Below, one piece after another: positions 1 through 6,047 of a DNA stretch of 10,087 nucleotides. Positions within the stretch are counted from its first letter, which is position 1. Each line of letters starts with the position of its first letter. Origin of the DNA: Acidobacteriota bacterium (GTDB taxonomy: Bacteria > Acidobacteriota > Vicinamibacteria > Marinacidobacterales > SMYC01); contig JAUVQL010000011.1 of the NCBI GenBank assembly GCA_030598165.1, positions 1 to 10,087 of the forward strand, given 5' to 3'. The position numbers and the translations under genes are program-made. The notes beneath the pieces are model-generated. The model was not told the DNA's origin, made no database searches, and was given only the letters and a program-made list of their open reading frames with translations.

Positions 1-2
1 TC

Positions 3-431
3 GATCAAAAGGAGAATATATTCTTAGTCTACAAAGAAGGGTGGCATCAACTCGAATCATCGCCGGAAAACCCCGCCATAGAATGGCAGTGGACCAAGAA
101 AGAAGCTGTTTGCTCCTTCAAGAATCCCAAAGTAGATACGGTTCTCTATCTGGACGCAGACACCAATGTAAAGGCCTTCGACGGGCCTCTTACCGTCACC
201 CTCAGCGTTGGAGAAAACGAGATCACACAATTTGAGGTGTCGAAACGGGATCGCTTTTTGAAAAAGATTCCGATTCCAGCAACGTCACTCGGGAACGAGG
301 ATTGGGTCGACCTCCGCATCATCAATGAATCTGCCTTCGTGCCGACCGACAAAGGCTTGGGCTCTGACACACGCGAGCTCGGGCTCCGTGTGTATCACCT
401 CTATGTGGCACCCGGCCAGCCTGGCACCTAG
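3..431 (+). CDS. 3' end of a large protein with a C-terminal beta-sandwich domain (partial)
   Basis: The frame is open from the window edge to a TAG stop, giving 142 C-terminal residues; the real start lies outside the window. The segment alternates hydrophobic strands with turns: YKEGWHQLE, WQWTKKEAVCSFKNP, TVLYLDADTN, GPLTVTLSVGENEI, FLKKIPIPATSLG, WVDLRIINESAFVPTD and DTRELGLRVYHLYV. This order, with a W-x-W near the start, an RIINESAFVP strand and a closing D-x-RELG-x-RVY, resembles the jelly-roll tail seen after membrane glycosyltransferase or mannosyltransferase-like proteins in Acidobacteriota. That resemblance is from memory, so the function of the whole protein is unassigned. No transmembrane segment is visible in this part. 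A hairpin terminator follows 30 bases after the stop, which marks this as the last gene of its transcript. Confidence 0.7.
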   Translation, partial: DQKENIFLVYKEGWHQLESSPENPAIEWQWTKKEAVCSFKNPKVDTVLYLDADTNVKAFDGPLTVTLSVGENEITQFEVSKRDRFLKKIPIPATSLGNEDWVDLRIINESAFVPTDKGLGSDTRELGLRVYHLYVAPGQPGT

Positions 432-460
432 GGGCCGACCAAGAATAACACCCCAGTTTG

Positions 461-490
461 GGACGCCAGTAAAGCAATGGGGCGTTTTTT
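461..490 (+). terminator. Small rho-independent terminator after the first gene
   Basis: ACGCC at 463-467 pairs perfectly with GGCGT at 481-485 around a 13-base loop. The stem can be extended by G-T wobble pairs on the outside, and it runs directly into six T residues (485-490). The stem is short, so efficiency is uncertain, but the position just after the stop codon at 431 and the T run fit a terminator for the rightward gene. Confidence 0.5.
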
Positions 491-527
491 GAACGTCGCA
501 CCCAGGATTAGGTGGCAAGATTTCTTA

Positions 528-567
528 TTCTTGAATTCTTGAGTTCTTGAATTCTTGAGTTCTTTGG
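528..567. repeat. Tandem 8-bp repeat, unit TTCTTGAR (4 exact units plus 1 degenerate)
   Basis: Units begin at 528, 536, 544 and 552. The last base alternates A, G, A, G, so there is also a 16-bp period, and a degenerate fifth copy (TTCTTTGG) follows at 560. The array lies in the gap between two convergent genes, outside any convincing reading frame. The same unit occurs on the other strand at 6987-7018. Confidence 0.85.
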
Positions 568-597
568 CTGGGAGCGCCTGGTTGACCTACGCGCGAC

Positions 598-1758
598 CTA
601 GTCTTCTTCTTCCAGGTCAATCGTAATCTTGAGTCGTTTCTTCCGGTCGGCAGGCCGAGCCGGCAAATCGACTCGCAATGACTCAGCGGTTTTTTGCCGC
701 GATTCCAGATCTAAAAACCGGAGATCCAACAAGAGCTGGCTTGCTCTCTCGAGTGAGTTAGGCGGAAGTACGACTCTCACGCTCCGCTCGTAGTCTCCCT
801 GTGCGACAACCTCAACGCTCGAGGCTTTCTTTTGAGAGCGCGGAGTCTTGCCATGAGCAATCTGTCGAAGCTCCTCGAGCTCACGCTCGATGTCGATGCG
901 CGATTTGGTGGTGATTTTTGAAACGCGCGACGGAGCTCGAGGTTCCTTCTGAACCGGTAGCGAGGGGGTATTACTTGCCGCGAATTCTACCTTGACTTCA
1001 CTGGTACGTGGCTTCTTTACCGCAGCCGGTTCCTCCCTAGGCTTAAGAGGCATGGTCATCGACGTAGACGAAATCGAGCTCCTGGGTTTTTCAACCGAAG
1101 GTTCAGACGGGGCGTGTGTCGGGCGAACACGCCCGGTGAGAACAGCAGGCTCTGATCGCTCACCCTCACCGGAGATTCTTCGATGGACCGCAGCGAGTGT
1201 CTTTTTCGAAATGGCTTTGAGGGTTTCGAACACACCCAAGCCATGAAGGGCCGCGGCTTCGAATACGTCGTATCCTTTTTGATTGATGTAGCGATCGAGT
1301 GCGTCGACGGGATGGATGTTTCGGAGGTCCCTCTTGTTGTACTGGAGAACAAAGGGCAACTTGTCGATCGGTTGGCTCAGCTCCTCCAGATTTTGATAAA
1401 GGTTCTCGAGACTTTCGAGGTTGGCGTCCATGGCCGGAACCTGCGAGTCAGCAACGAAGACGATCCCATCGACACCTTTGAGGACGAGTTTTCGAGTCGT
1501 GTTATAGAAAACTTGGCCTGGGACGGTGTAAAGCTGGAGCCTAACTTTCATCCCACCAATCGTTCCAACTTCCAGTGGCAGCAGATCAAAGAATAGGGTT
1601 CGATCCGCTTCTGTCTCCAAGCTCACCATCTCCCCGCGGGAGTTGGGATTGGTCTTCGCGTGGATGTACTGCAGATTGGTAGTCTTTCCGCAAAGCCCGG
1701 GCCCGTAGTAAACGATTTTGGCCGAAGCCTGCATTGTTGTGTAGTTGAAAAAGACCAC
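598..1758 (-). CDS. mglA: MglA-type Ras-like GTPase with a ~190-residue C-terminal extension
   Basis: MglA-family GTPases are cytoplasmic polarity switches; in Myxococcus MglA positions the motility machinery and is switched off by MglB. Residues 1-195 carry every family mark: P-loop GPGLCGKTT (19-27), Arg53 in ADRTLFFD, TVPGQ (78-82) with the MglA-type Thr78 and Gln82, and NKRD (141-144). Numbering matches Myxococcus MglA closely. The GTG start at 1758 is chosen because homologues begin with a short M-x-F-x-N-Y strand, here MVFFNY; a weak AAGGCG lies upstream. Residues ~196-324 are rich in Ser, Pro, Arg and Lys and look disordered. Residues ~325-386 may form a small folded element (RSVRVVLPPN, a Leu-rich helix, then RLKITIDLEEED). 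Classical MglA is about 195 residues, so this protein is roughly double length. No MglB/roadblock gene is in the window. The preceding gene on the strand encodes a beta-barrel protein. Confidence 0.9.
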   Translation of the reverse strand: MVFFNYTTMQASAKIVYYGPGLCGKTTNLQYIHAKTNPNSRGEMVSLETEADRTLFFDLLPLEVGTIGGMKVRLQLYTVPGQVFYNTTRKLVLKGVDGIVFVADSQVPAMDANLESLENLYQNLEELSQPIDKLPFVLQYNKRDLRNIHPVDALDRYINQKGYDVFEAAALHGLGVFETLKAISKKTLAAVHRRISGEGERSEPAVLTGRVRPTHAPSEPSVEKPRSSISSTSMTMPLKPREEPAAVKKPRTSEVKVEFAASNTPSLPVQKEPRAPSRVSKITTKSRIDIERELEELRQIAHGKTPRSQKKASSVEVVAQGDYERSVRVVLPPNSLERASQLLLDLRFLDLESRQKTAESLRVDLPARPADRKKRLKITIDLEEED

Positions 1759-1805
1759 CGCTTTCGCCTTTATTCCTTAAATTTCAAAGAGATACGGAAC
1801 ATGTC

Positions 1806-1834
1806 ATCTTAGCGAGACGCCTATTCGGAGTCAA
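1806..1834 (-). promoter_or_regulatory. Sigma70-type promoter of the MglA-like gene
   Basis: Read on the minus strand, TTGACT (1829-1834) is followed after exactly 17 bases by TAAGAT (1806-1811). The -35 box matches 5 of 6 consensus bases and the -10 box 4 of 6. Transcription would start near 1799, leaving a leader of about 40 bases before the GTG at 1758. The GTPase could therefore be expressed separately from the upstream beta-barrel gene. Confidence 0.55.
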
Positions 1835-1845
1835 ATGCCGGACGG

Positions 1846-2340
1846 TCAAAACTTCAATGTCAGTCCGCCATAGAAGCGCCGTTGGTTCCCTTGTAGGGGA
1901 TTGCCACGCAGTTGAATGAAGCGATACTCGATACGCCCATGAAGCGGCCCAACCAACCGTATGTAGGTTCCAAAACCGGGCATAGTGCAAAAGGAAGTTA
2001 CACTTGCGTCGGCGGCGAGCTGTCTGTACACACCAAACCCGGTCGCCAGGTAAGGCTTCAGGCGTACGACTTCCACGGGCAAAACGAGAAGGATATTGCC
2101 GCTCCAGATGGTCAACGATGGGGATGTTATCTCCGCCCGTGCTCGGGAATACTCGCCCTCGAGAGTGAGAATCTCGGTAAAAAGTGAGACGCTAAGCGCA
2201 AAACCGATCCCCGCCCTGGAGTTCGGCGATGCATTCTGCAAGAAACCCGTCAGCCCTATCGCGTTGGCTGGCGGAGTTCCACCGAGTCCAAACAACAGTG
2301 CCACAGCCAGAACAGCCTTCCATTGCCCCATGATTTTCAT
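1846..2340 (-). CDS. Small secreted outer-membrane beta-barrel-like protein
   Basis: The 164-residue product starts with a classical signal peptide: MKIMGQWK, a hydrophobic core VLAVALLFGLGG, then a cleavage motif ANA at 25-27, leaving about 137 mature residues. The mature part alternates amphipathic strands and turns (AGIGFALSVSLF, ILTLEGEYSRA, LLVLPVEVV, LKPYLATGFGVYRQL, LHGRIEYRFIQLRG) and ends in RRFYGGLTLKF. A C-terminal Phe preceded by alternating hydrophobic residues is the usual barrel-assembly signal. The size and the GFGVY motif resemble OmpW/OprF-type eight-strand barrels. Residues 113-124 (SVTSFCTMPGFG) fit the pattern less well, so a small local divergence is possible. The start is supported by GAGAGG ten bases upstream of the ATG. 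The gene lies 87 bases ahead of the MglA-like gene on the same strand. Function unknown. Confidence 0.75.
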   Translation of the reverse strand: MKIMGQWKAVLAVALLFGLGGTPPANAIGLTGFLQNASPNSRAGIGFALSVSLFTEILTLEGEYSRARAEITSPSLTIWSGNILLVLPVEVVRLKPYLATGFGVYRQLAADASVTSFCTMPGFGTYIRLVGPLHGRIEYRFIQLRGNPLQGNQRRFYGGLTLKF

Positions 2341-2643
2341 TAGCTACGCGCCTCTCTATGGTCCTTGGCATCACTCATTCTTTGACGGGACTGCCTCTCA
2401 TGTTCCTATGCTGAACGCCACAAAAGCGTCGGCCGAGCCTTTCTTTCCACATGATCTGTGAAAATGCTGTGGAGCAACACTCGTCCCGACCCAACTAGAA
2501 AAGGCCGAACACCACTTTGCACAAACCTTCAGCAAGTTCGGATCCTCTCTGGCCGTTGCTCACTAAGTAGGCATATTCGTGACCTCGCATCTTTCGCGCT
2601 AGAATGGCTGCGCCATGAGCTCAATTGTACGAGGTGTAAATCC
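2341..2643 (+). promoter_or_regulatory. 303-bp divergent intergenic region with candidate ccdA promoter
   Basis: No convincing gene is seen here. Nearest to ccdA is a -10-like TAGAAT at 2600-2605, with a weak -35-like GTGACC at 2579-2584 (15-base spacer), which would start transcription near 2612. Further upstream lies TTGACG (2382-2387), 19 bases before TATGCT (2407-2412), pointing the same way. The ribosome-binding site GAGGTG (2631-2636) sits seven bases before GTG 2644 and fixes the ccdA start. The frame is open back to 2458, but the translated text there looks non-coding. Confidence 0.35.
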
Positions 2644-3381
2644 GTGGAGAACGTAACCCTAATCACCGCCTTCATCGCCGGTATCATATCCTTCATTTCG
2701 CCCTGCGTCTTGCCCATCGTCCCGGGTTATATTTCTTTTATCTCCGGTGTCTCATTGCAGGAGCTCAAGGGCCAAGCCGAAGTCAGTCAAGAAGATAAGA
2801 AAAGACTGCGGCGACTAGTCGTCGTGAATAGTCTTTTTTTCGTGCTGGGCTTTTCTCTTGTGTTCATCGCCATGGGAGCCTCTGCAACCTATATAGGGCG
2901 CTGGTTTCACGAGAATCGAGTTCTTCTCGCCCGAGTTGCCGGAGTCATCATCATCATCTTCGGGCTCCACACGATGGGCATCACACCCATCAAATGGCTC
3001 AACTATGAGACACGTTTTCATGCCAACAAAAAGCCACTCGGTGTCCTCGGCTCCTTGTTGATCGGATTGGCCTTCGCCTTTGGGTGGTCTCCTTGCATCG
3101 GCCCCATTCTCGCTGGTGTGCTTGCTATGGCTGCCACCCAAGAGACGGTCCGCGAAGGTGTGGCTTTGCTGGCTGCGTACTCATTAGGACTCGGCCTCCC
3201 GTTCATCGCAACCAGTTTGGCGATCAACAGTTTCATGAATGTTTTCTCTCACGTGAAAAAACATATGAGGATGGTGGAAATCGTTGCCGGCATTTTGTTG
3301 ATAGCTGTCGGTGTTTTGGTAGCCACAGACCAACTCCAGGCCTTGGCTCGCTACTTCACTTTCCTGCCGGTGCTCGGATAA
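2644..3381 (+). CDS. ccdA: CcdA-type thiol-disulfide electron transporter (DsbD transmembrane domain family)
   Basis: CcdA is an inner-membrane protein that passes reducing electrons from cytoplasmic thioredoxin to periplasmic thioredoxin-fold proteins, for cytochrome c maturation or disulfide reduction. The 245-residue product has the two diagnostic cysteine motifs: ISPCVLPIVPGY (Cys21) and GWSPCIGPILAG (Cys151), each in the first helix of one internal half. About six hydrophobic segments are visible (roughly 4-35, 58-82, 95-113, 132-162, 172-195 and 210-230), with a charged loop at 41-57. The start is GTG 2644, set by GAGGTG at 2631-2636 with a seven-base spacer, and it gives the usual short CcdA N-terminus (MENVTLITAF). 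Length is typical of stand-alone CcdA, without the extra DsbD domains. The probable partner is the TlpA/ResA-like protein at 4424-4933, separated from ccdA by lepB on the other strand. Confidence 0.93.
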   Translation: MENVTLITAFIAGIISFISPCVLPIVPGYISFISGVSLQELKGQAEVSQEDKKRLRRLVVVNSLFFVLGFSLVFIAMGASATYIGRWFHENRVLLARVAGVIIIIFGLHTMGITPIKWLNYETRFHANKKPLGVLGSLLIGLAFAFGWSPCIGPILAGVLAMAATQETVREGVALLAAYSLGLGLPFIATSLAINSFMNVFSHVKKHMRMVEIVAGILLIAVGVLVATDQLQALARYFTFLPVLG

Positions 3382-3503
3382 GGAGCCACCGGTAGTTCTC
3401 CCCTCCGTGCTCGGTGTGATCGGCGCACGAAATCCATGTGCTATCATAGGGCCTCGGCTGGCGTGTAGCAGCAGCATTTTGACTGATATCGGCTTTGGGT
3501 CAG

Positions 3504-3728
3504 GTGGTGAGAAACATTGTCAATGTTGCTTTGGTGTCACTGTCATTAGCAACCGTGAGCGGCAACGAGTCCACCAATACTCAGCAAGAAGAAGCTCTCA
3601 GACGACGAACGTTGGAAGCTGGTGCATTATGTCCGGGAGCTCGGCAGAAAGTAGGCCAATCAATGGACCATTTTTCCCAGCCGGCCCCAGCGGATCTGGT
3701 TGAAGAAGCCTATGAAGAATTTCTGTAA
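3504..3728 (+). CDS. Possible small exported protein (low confidence)
   Basis: An open frame of 74 codons starts at GTG 3504 (GTG 3507 and TTG 3495 are alternatives). The N-terminus VVRNIVNVALVSLSLATVSG has the basic-then-hydrophobic pattern of a signal peptide, followed by a polar, Glu- and Gln-rich tail ending in EEAYEEFL. No clear ribosome-binding site precedes any start. The last 69 bases run antisense to the end of lepB, and I recognise no family. It is listed because it is the only candidate gene in the 278-base gap between ccdA and lepB, which otherwise shows no terminator or RNA structure. It may be chance. Confidence 0.2.
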   Translation: MVRNIVNVALVSLSLATVSGNESTNTQQEEALRRRTLEAGALCPGARQKVGQSMDHFSQPAPADLVEEAYEEFL

Positions 3729-4325
3729 GCGACTGCTACCTTGCTGTAAATCGACGGAAGTGTTCTTTTCGAAGGACCACCACACGACTAGCGGGCTGCC
3801 AATGATTTGTTCCCTTGGCAAGGGTCCCCAGTACCTACTGTCGTAGCTTCGGTCACGGTTGTCACCCATAACAAAGAAATGATTGACTGGAATCTCAACA
3901 GGCCCCAAAACGTCGCGAGGTCGGCGATCACTGCGAGATGGGTTCTTGAAGACTGCGTACGGTTCATCCAACGGTTTCCCGTCGATAAAAACCTGTTTGG
4001 AGCGGATCTCAACTATTTCGCCGGGAAGCCCAATGACCCTTTTGACGTAGTATCGGAAACTGGTAGGCTCATCAAAAAACCGAAAAATAACGATGTCCTT
4101 ACGTTTGATGCCGACATATGGCAACATGCCCGAGCGGTCCGCCATGAGGTAGTCTCGAAAAGTGAACTTGTTGATGAAAAGATGATCACCGGGCAACAGA
4201 GTGTCTTCCATACTTCCTGTCGGAATCTGGACAGCCTCCGCCAAGAAGGATCGCATAAAAAGGACGACAATGACTGCAAGGATGAAGGATTCGAAGTACT
4301 CGCGCAGGATTCGCCTACTGTCCAT
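3660..4325 (-). CDS. lepB: Signal peptidase I (LepB)
   Basis: LepB is the membrane-bound serine/lysine protease that removes signal peptides from exported proteins. With the ATG at 4325 the product has 221 residues. One N-terminal membrane anchor (11-30, FESFILAVIVVLFMRSFLAE) is followed by the catalytic box IPTGSMEDTLLPGD with nucleophile Ser38, the general-base box YYVKRVIGLPGE with Lys95, and MGDNRDRSYDSRYWG (153-167). These are the standard S26 family boxes in the right order. The frame continues to a TTG at 4388, but homologues start just before REYFESF, so ATG 4325 is preferred; neither start has a strong ribosome-binding site. The product is compact, with a single anchor and a basic C-terminal tail (IRWGRLGKMVH). 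It is divergent from the thioredoxin gene at 4424 and convergent towards ccdA. Confidence 0.95.
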   Translation of the reverse strand: MDSRRILREYFESFILAVIVVLFMRSFLAEAVQIPTGSMEDTLLPGDHLFINKFTFRDYLMADRSGMLPYVGIKRKDIVIFRFFDEPTSFRYYVKRVIGLPGEIVEIRSKQVFIDGKPLDEPYAVFKNPSRSDRRPRDVLGPVEIPVNHFFVMGDNRDRSYDSRYWGPLPREQIIGSPLVVWWSFEKNTSVDLQQGSSRLQKFFIGFFNQIRWGRLGKMVH

Positions 4326-4370
4326 GGACGTCGACGAAGGGTAGCCGCTAATCCAAAGAAAAGCAAAACG

Positions 4371-4402
4371 ACTTCCAGTCTCATGCAAATCGACATGGAA
4401 GT
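4371..4402. promoter_or_regulatory. Perfect 7-bp inverted repeat between lepB and the thioredoxin gene
   Basis: ACTTCCA (4371-4377) and TGGAAGT (4396-4402) are exact inverted copies separated by 18 bases, inside the 98-base divergent spacer. The position would suit an operator acting on either gene. No good sigma70 boxes are visible nearby, and a 7-bp repeat at this spacing can occur by chance, so the role is only a suggestion. Confidence 0.2.
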
Positions 4403-4423
4403 TCCCGATGTGAGGTACGAGTT

Positions 4424-4933
4424 ATGAAAGCCGTGTTATCGATTCTTGTTGGTGCTGCGTTAATGACATTAGCTTGTGGAAGCGGCTCCTCTCCGGCAAG
4501 TGACGAGAAGAAGCCCGCCCCTCCGTTGGAGCTCGAACAAGTCGATGGAAGTGAGACTTTTTCCCTCGATAAGCAGAAGGGCAAGGTCGTTCTGATTGAT
4601 TTCTGGGCCACCTGGTGTGCCCCGTGTATCTCGGAACTACCACACCTGCAAAAACTATCCGAAGCATATGACCCGGATGAGTTTGCTATGATTGGAATCG
4701 TTCTCGAGTCCGGCGACCGAGAAGATATCGAAGAGTTCATCGAGAAGCGGAGTATCACATACCCCAACCTACTTGGAGAAGAGGGGTCAAAAGAATCTTT
4801 TGGACCGTTTCTGGGCTATCCCACGAAATACCTCATCGACAAAGACGGCTATGTCGTCAAGAAATACTTCGGGGTGGTCGGAGATCAAGTCACGAAGGAT
4901 GTGGAGCAACTCATACGTACGGGAACCCTTTGA
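4424..4933 (+). CDS. TlpA/ResA-like periplasmic thioredoxin-fold protein, probably lipid-anchored
   Basis: Proteins of this family reduce disulfides outside the cytoplasmic membrane, for example in apocytochrome c, and are themselves reduced by CcdA or DsbD. The 169-residue product has an N-terminal hydrophobic segment ending in LMTLACGSGSS. Cys18 is the likely lipidation site, although Thr at -3 makes the lipobox imperfect. A short linker leads to the redoxin domain (about 33-165): VVLIDFWATWCAPCISELP with active-site WCAPC (Cys65 and Cys68), a central helix SITYPNLLG insert typical of TlpA/ResA, and the cis-proline strand GYPTKYLID (Pro133). GAGGT lies seven bases upstream of the ATG and fixes the start. 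Length is normal. CcdA at 2644 is the obvious redox partner. The gene is monocistronic or the end of its transcript, because a separate strong promoter follows at 5005. Confidence 0.9.
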   Translation: MKAVLSILVGAALMTLACGSGSSPASDEKKPAPPLELEQVDGSETFSLDKQKGKVVLIDFWATWCAPCISELPHLQKLSEAYDPDEFAMIGIVLESGDREDIEEFIEKRSITYPNLLGEEGSKESFGPFLGYPTKYLIDKDGYVVKKYFGVVGDQVTKDVEQLIRTGTL

Positions 4934-5004
4934 CCCCATCCCAGTCGAGCTGAACCCGAGGCGCCCTACGGCTTCGCACCCGCCTATGAAGCGCCGCAGC
5001 TGAA

Positions 5005-5034
5005 TTGACACTTTTCCGGCAGGCAGAGTATCAT
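5005..5034 (+). promoter_or_regulatory. Strong sigma70-type promoter of the bactofilin transcript
   Basis: A perfect -35 box TTGACA (5005-5010) is separated by 18 bases from TATCAT (5029-5034), a 5-of-6 match to the -10 consensus. Transcription should start near 5041, giving a leader of about 95 bases that contains two hairpins before the bactofilin start. It is the best promoter in the window. Confidence 0.65.
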
Positions 5035-5048
5035 TCTCCTATCGTAGA

Positions 5049-5131
5049 GCTCGCTTTCGAGCGAAATCTAATAAGCGCGCCAAGTTGGATGAGACTCGTT
5101 TTGGAAGCGAGTCCCACTATTACGGGTGGAG
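5049..5131 (+). promoter_or_regulatory. Structured leader with two hairpins and the bactofilin ribosome-binding site
   Basis: Hairpin 1 is GCTCG (5049-5053), loop CTTT, CGAGC (5058-5062). Hairpin 2 is GACTCG (5093-5098), a nine-base loop, CGAGTC (5108-5113). Neither is followed by a T run, so they are not simple terminators. The ribosome-binding site GGTGGAG (5125-5131) follows 11 bases after the second stem and lies six bases before GTG 5138, which decides that start over the in-frame GTG at 5126. Confidence 0.35.
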
Positions 5132-5137
5132 TGTTCT

Positions 5138-5494
5138 GTGCAAGACGACAAAGCGACCATTCTTGATTCCACCGCCGCCTTCGAAGGTAAGATGGTAGGC
5201 AGCAACATCACCGTACAAGGCCGTTTCAAAGGAGACCTCGAGGCCTCCGGCGTCCTTCGCATCGTTGAAGGTTCCGATATCGACGCCACGATCAAAGCCG
5301 CCAGGGTGGAGATTAGCGGGAACTTCCGTGGGGAAGTCGAAACGGATTTACTCCAACTTTTGGAACGAGGGCGTGCGTCGGGAACCTTCCGCGCCAAAAA
5401 GTTGAGTGTCATGGAAGGTGCCAAGATCAATGGCGAGCTCGAAGTTGGTGAGCCTAGGCCTAAAGGTTCGGCAAAGAGTCAATCTCCTTCTTAG
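5138..5494 (+). CDS. Bactofilin (polymer-forming cytoskeletal protein)
   Basis: Bactofilins form nucleotide-independent filaments of beta-helix subunits and act as scaffolds for cell shape, stalks or chromosome positioning. The 118-residue product (GTG 5138, fixed by GGTGGAG six bases upstream) opens with a short polar tail and a typical first turn, EGKMVGSNITVQGRFKGDLE. Successive strand-turn repeats follow, about every 17 residues: SGVLRIVEGSDIDATI, AARVEISGNFRGEV, DLLQLLERGRASGTF, AKKLSVMEGAKINGEL. These are the right-handed beta-helix rungs of the family. A short disordered tail ends in KSQSPS. The size matches small single-domain bactofilins. It is the first gene after the promoter at 5005 and lies 115 bases ahead of the lysine-rich gene, with no terminator between them, so the two may be co-transcribed. 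The membrane-peptidase partner seen beside some bactofilins is absent. Confidence 0.88.
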   Translation: MQDDKATILDSTAAFEGKMVGSNITVQGRFKGDLEASGVLRIVEGSDIDATIKAARVEISGNFRGEVETDLLQLLERGRASGTFRAKKLSVMEGAKINGELEVGEPRPKGSAKSQSPS

Positions 5495-5609
5495 TGCCGA
5501 TTGTAGCCGAAGCACAATTAGGCGGCTTCAGAACCAGGCCGGACTCGCGCTCGAAAAGCGTCGACAGAATTCGCAGTCGATTCACGAGACTAGCCTGAGA
5601 AGGTGAAAC

Positions 5610-6035
5610 GTGGCAAAAAAAACCAAGAAAAAGGCGAAGAAAAAAGCGACTCCGAAGAAGAGATCGCGCGCAACGACTAAGAAGAGCACCAAGGTCAACA
5701 AGACTACAGAGATCGTCTTTTCTTACGCGGAGATCGATTTTCTACGGAAAATCACAAAAAAAGACTTCGATCCGGCCTCGGCTAGAGATCGAGAGGCTCG
5801 GTTGTCTCTGCGCGACAAGCTACTCGATATCAACTTCGACGAAAAGGCGATGGAAGGTGGCGGCCTGATCGTCCTCGAGTTGACACGCCCCGCGGTGGCT
5901 TTTCTTCAACGCATCACGAAAGAGGTCTATAGCTTCATCACCGCAGAAGAGCGGCGGGCTCGTCTCATCCTGAGGGAGAAGATCCTGATCGCCGTTGAGA
6001 AGCTCACCGGACGAAAGGTCAAAATCGAAGACTAG
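5610..6035 (+). CDS. Lysine-rich-tailed protein with a duplicated helical unit, function unknown
   Basis: The 141-residue product starts at GTG 5610, four bases after GAGAAGGTG. Residues 1-32 are an extremely basic tail of Lys, Ala, Thr and Arg, like histone-H1-type bacterial tails, which suggests nucleic acid binding. The rest contains an internal duplication. Residues 44-72 (FLRKITKKDF...LRDKLL) align without gaps to 98-126 (FLQRITKEVY...LREKIL), with 14 of 29 positions identical by my count and most others similar. Each copy follows a short hydrophobic strand (IVFSY at 35, LIVLEL at 86) and holds the signature AR-D/E-x-R-x-A-R-L-x-L-R-D/E-K. I recognise no named family. It could be a nucleoid-associated or ribosome-associated protein, but only the tail supports this. 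It lies downstream of the bactofilin, probably on the same transcript, and converges on the lipoprotein gene. Confidence 0.75.
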   Translation: MAKKTKKKAKKKATPKKRSRATTKKSTKVNKTTEIVFSYAEIDFLRKITKKDFDPASARDREARLSLRDKLLDINFDEKAMEGGGLIVLELTRPAVAFLQRITKEVYSFITAEERRARLILREKILIAVEKLTGRKVKIED

Positions 6036-6047
6036 ATCTCTTCTTAA

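Noticed and set aside
992..1596. Plus-strand open frames across the MglA-like gene
   Set aside because: They lie antisense to a strongly recognised GTPase and show no family features.
2458..2643. In-frame upstream extension of ccdA
   Set aside because: The extension adds 62 residues of arginine- and cysteine-rich, non-hydrophobic text unlike any CcdA N-terminus, while GTG 2644 has a well-placed GAGGTG and gives the family start.
3479..3507. TTGACT at 3479 as a promoter for the small frame at 3504
   Set aside because: No -10-like hexamer occurs at a suitable distance (AGGTGG at 17 bases).
4326..4388. TTG start at 4388 extending LepB by 21 residues
   Set aside because: There is no ribosome-binding site, the start codon is rare, and signal peptidases of this type begin just before REYFESF, matching ATG 4325.
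4969..4996. Bulged hairpin CGGCTTC / GAAGCgCCG after the thioredoxin gene
   Set aside because: No T run follows and the stem is interrupted, so it is not called as a terminator.
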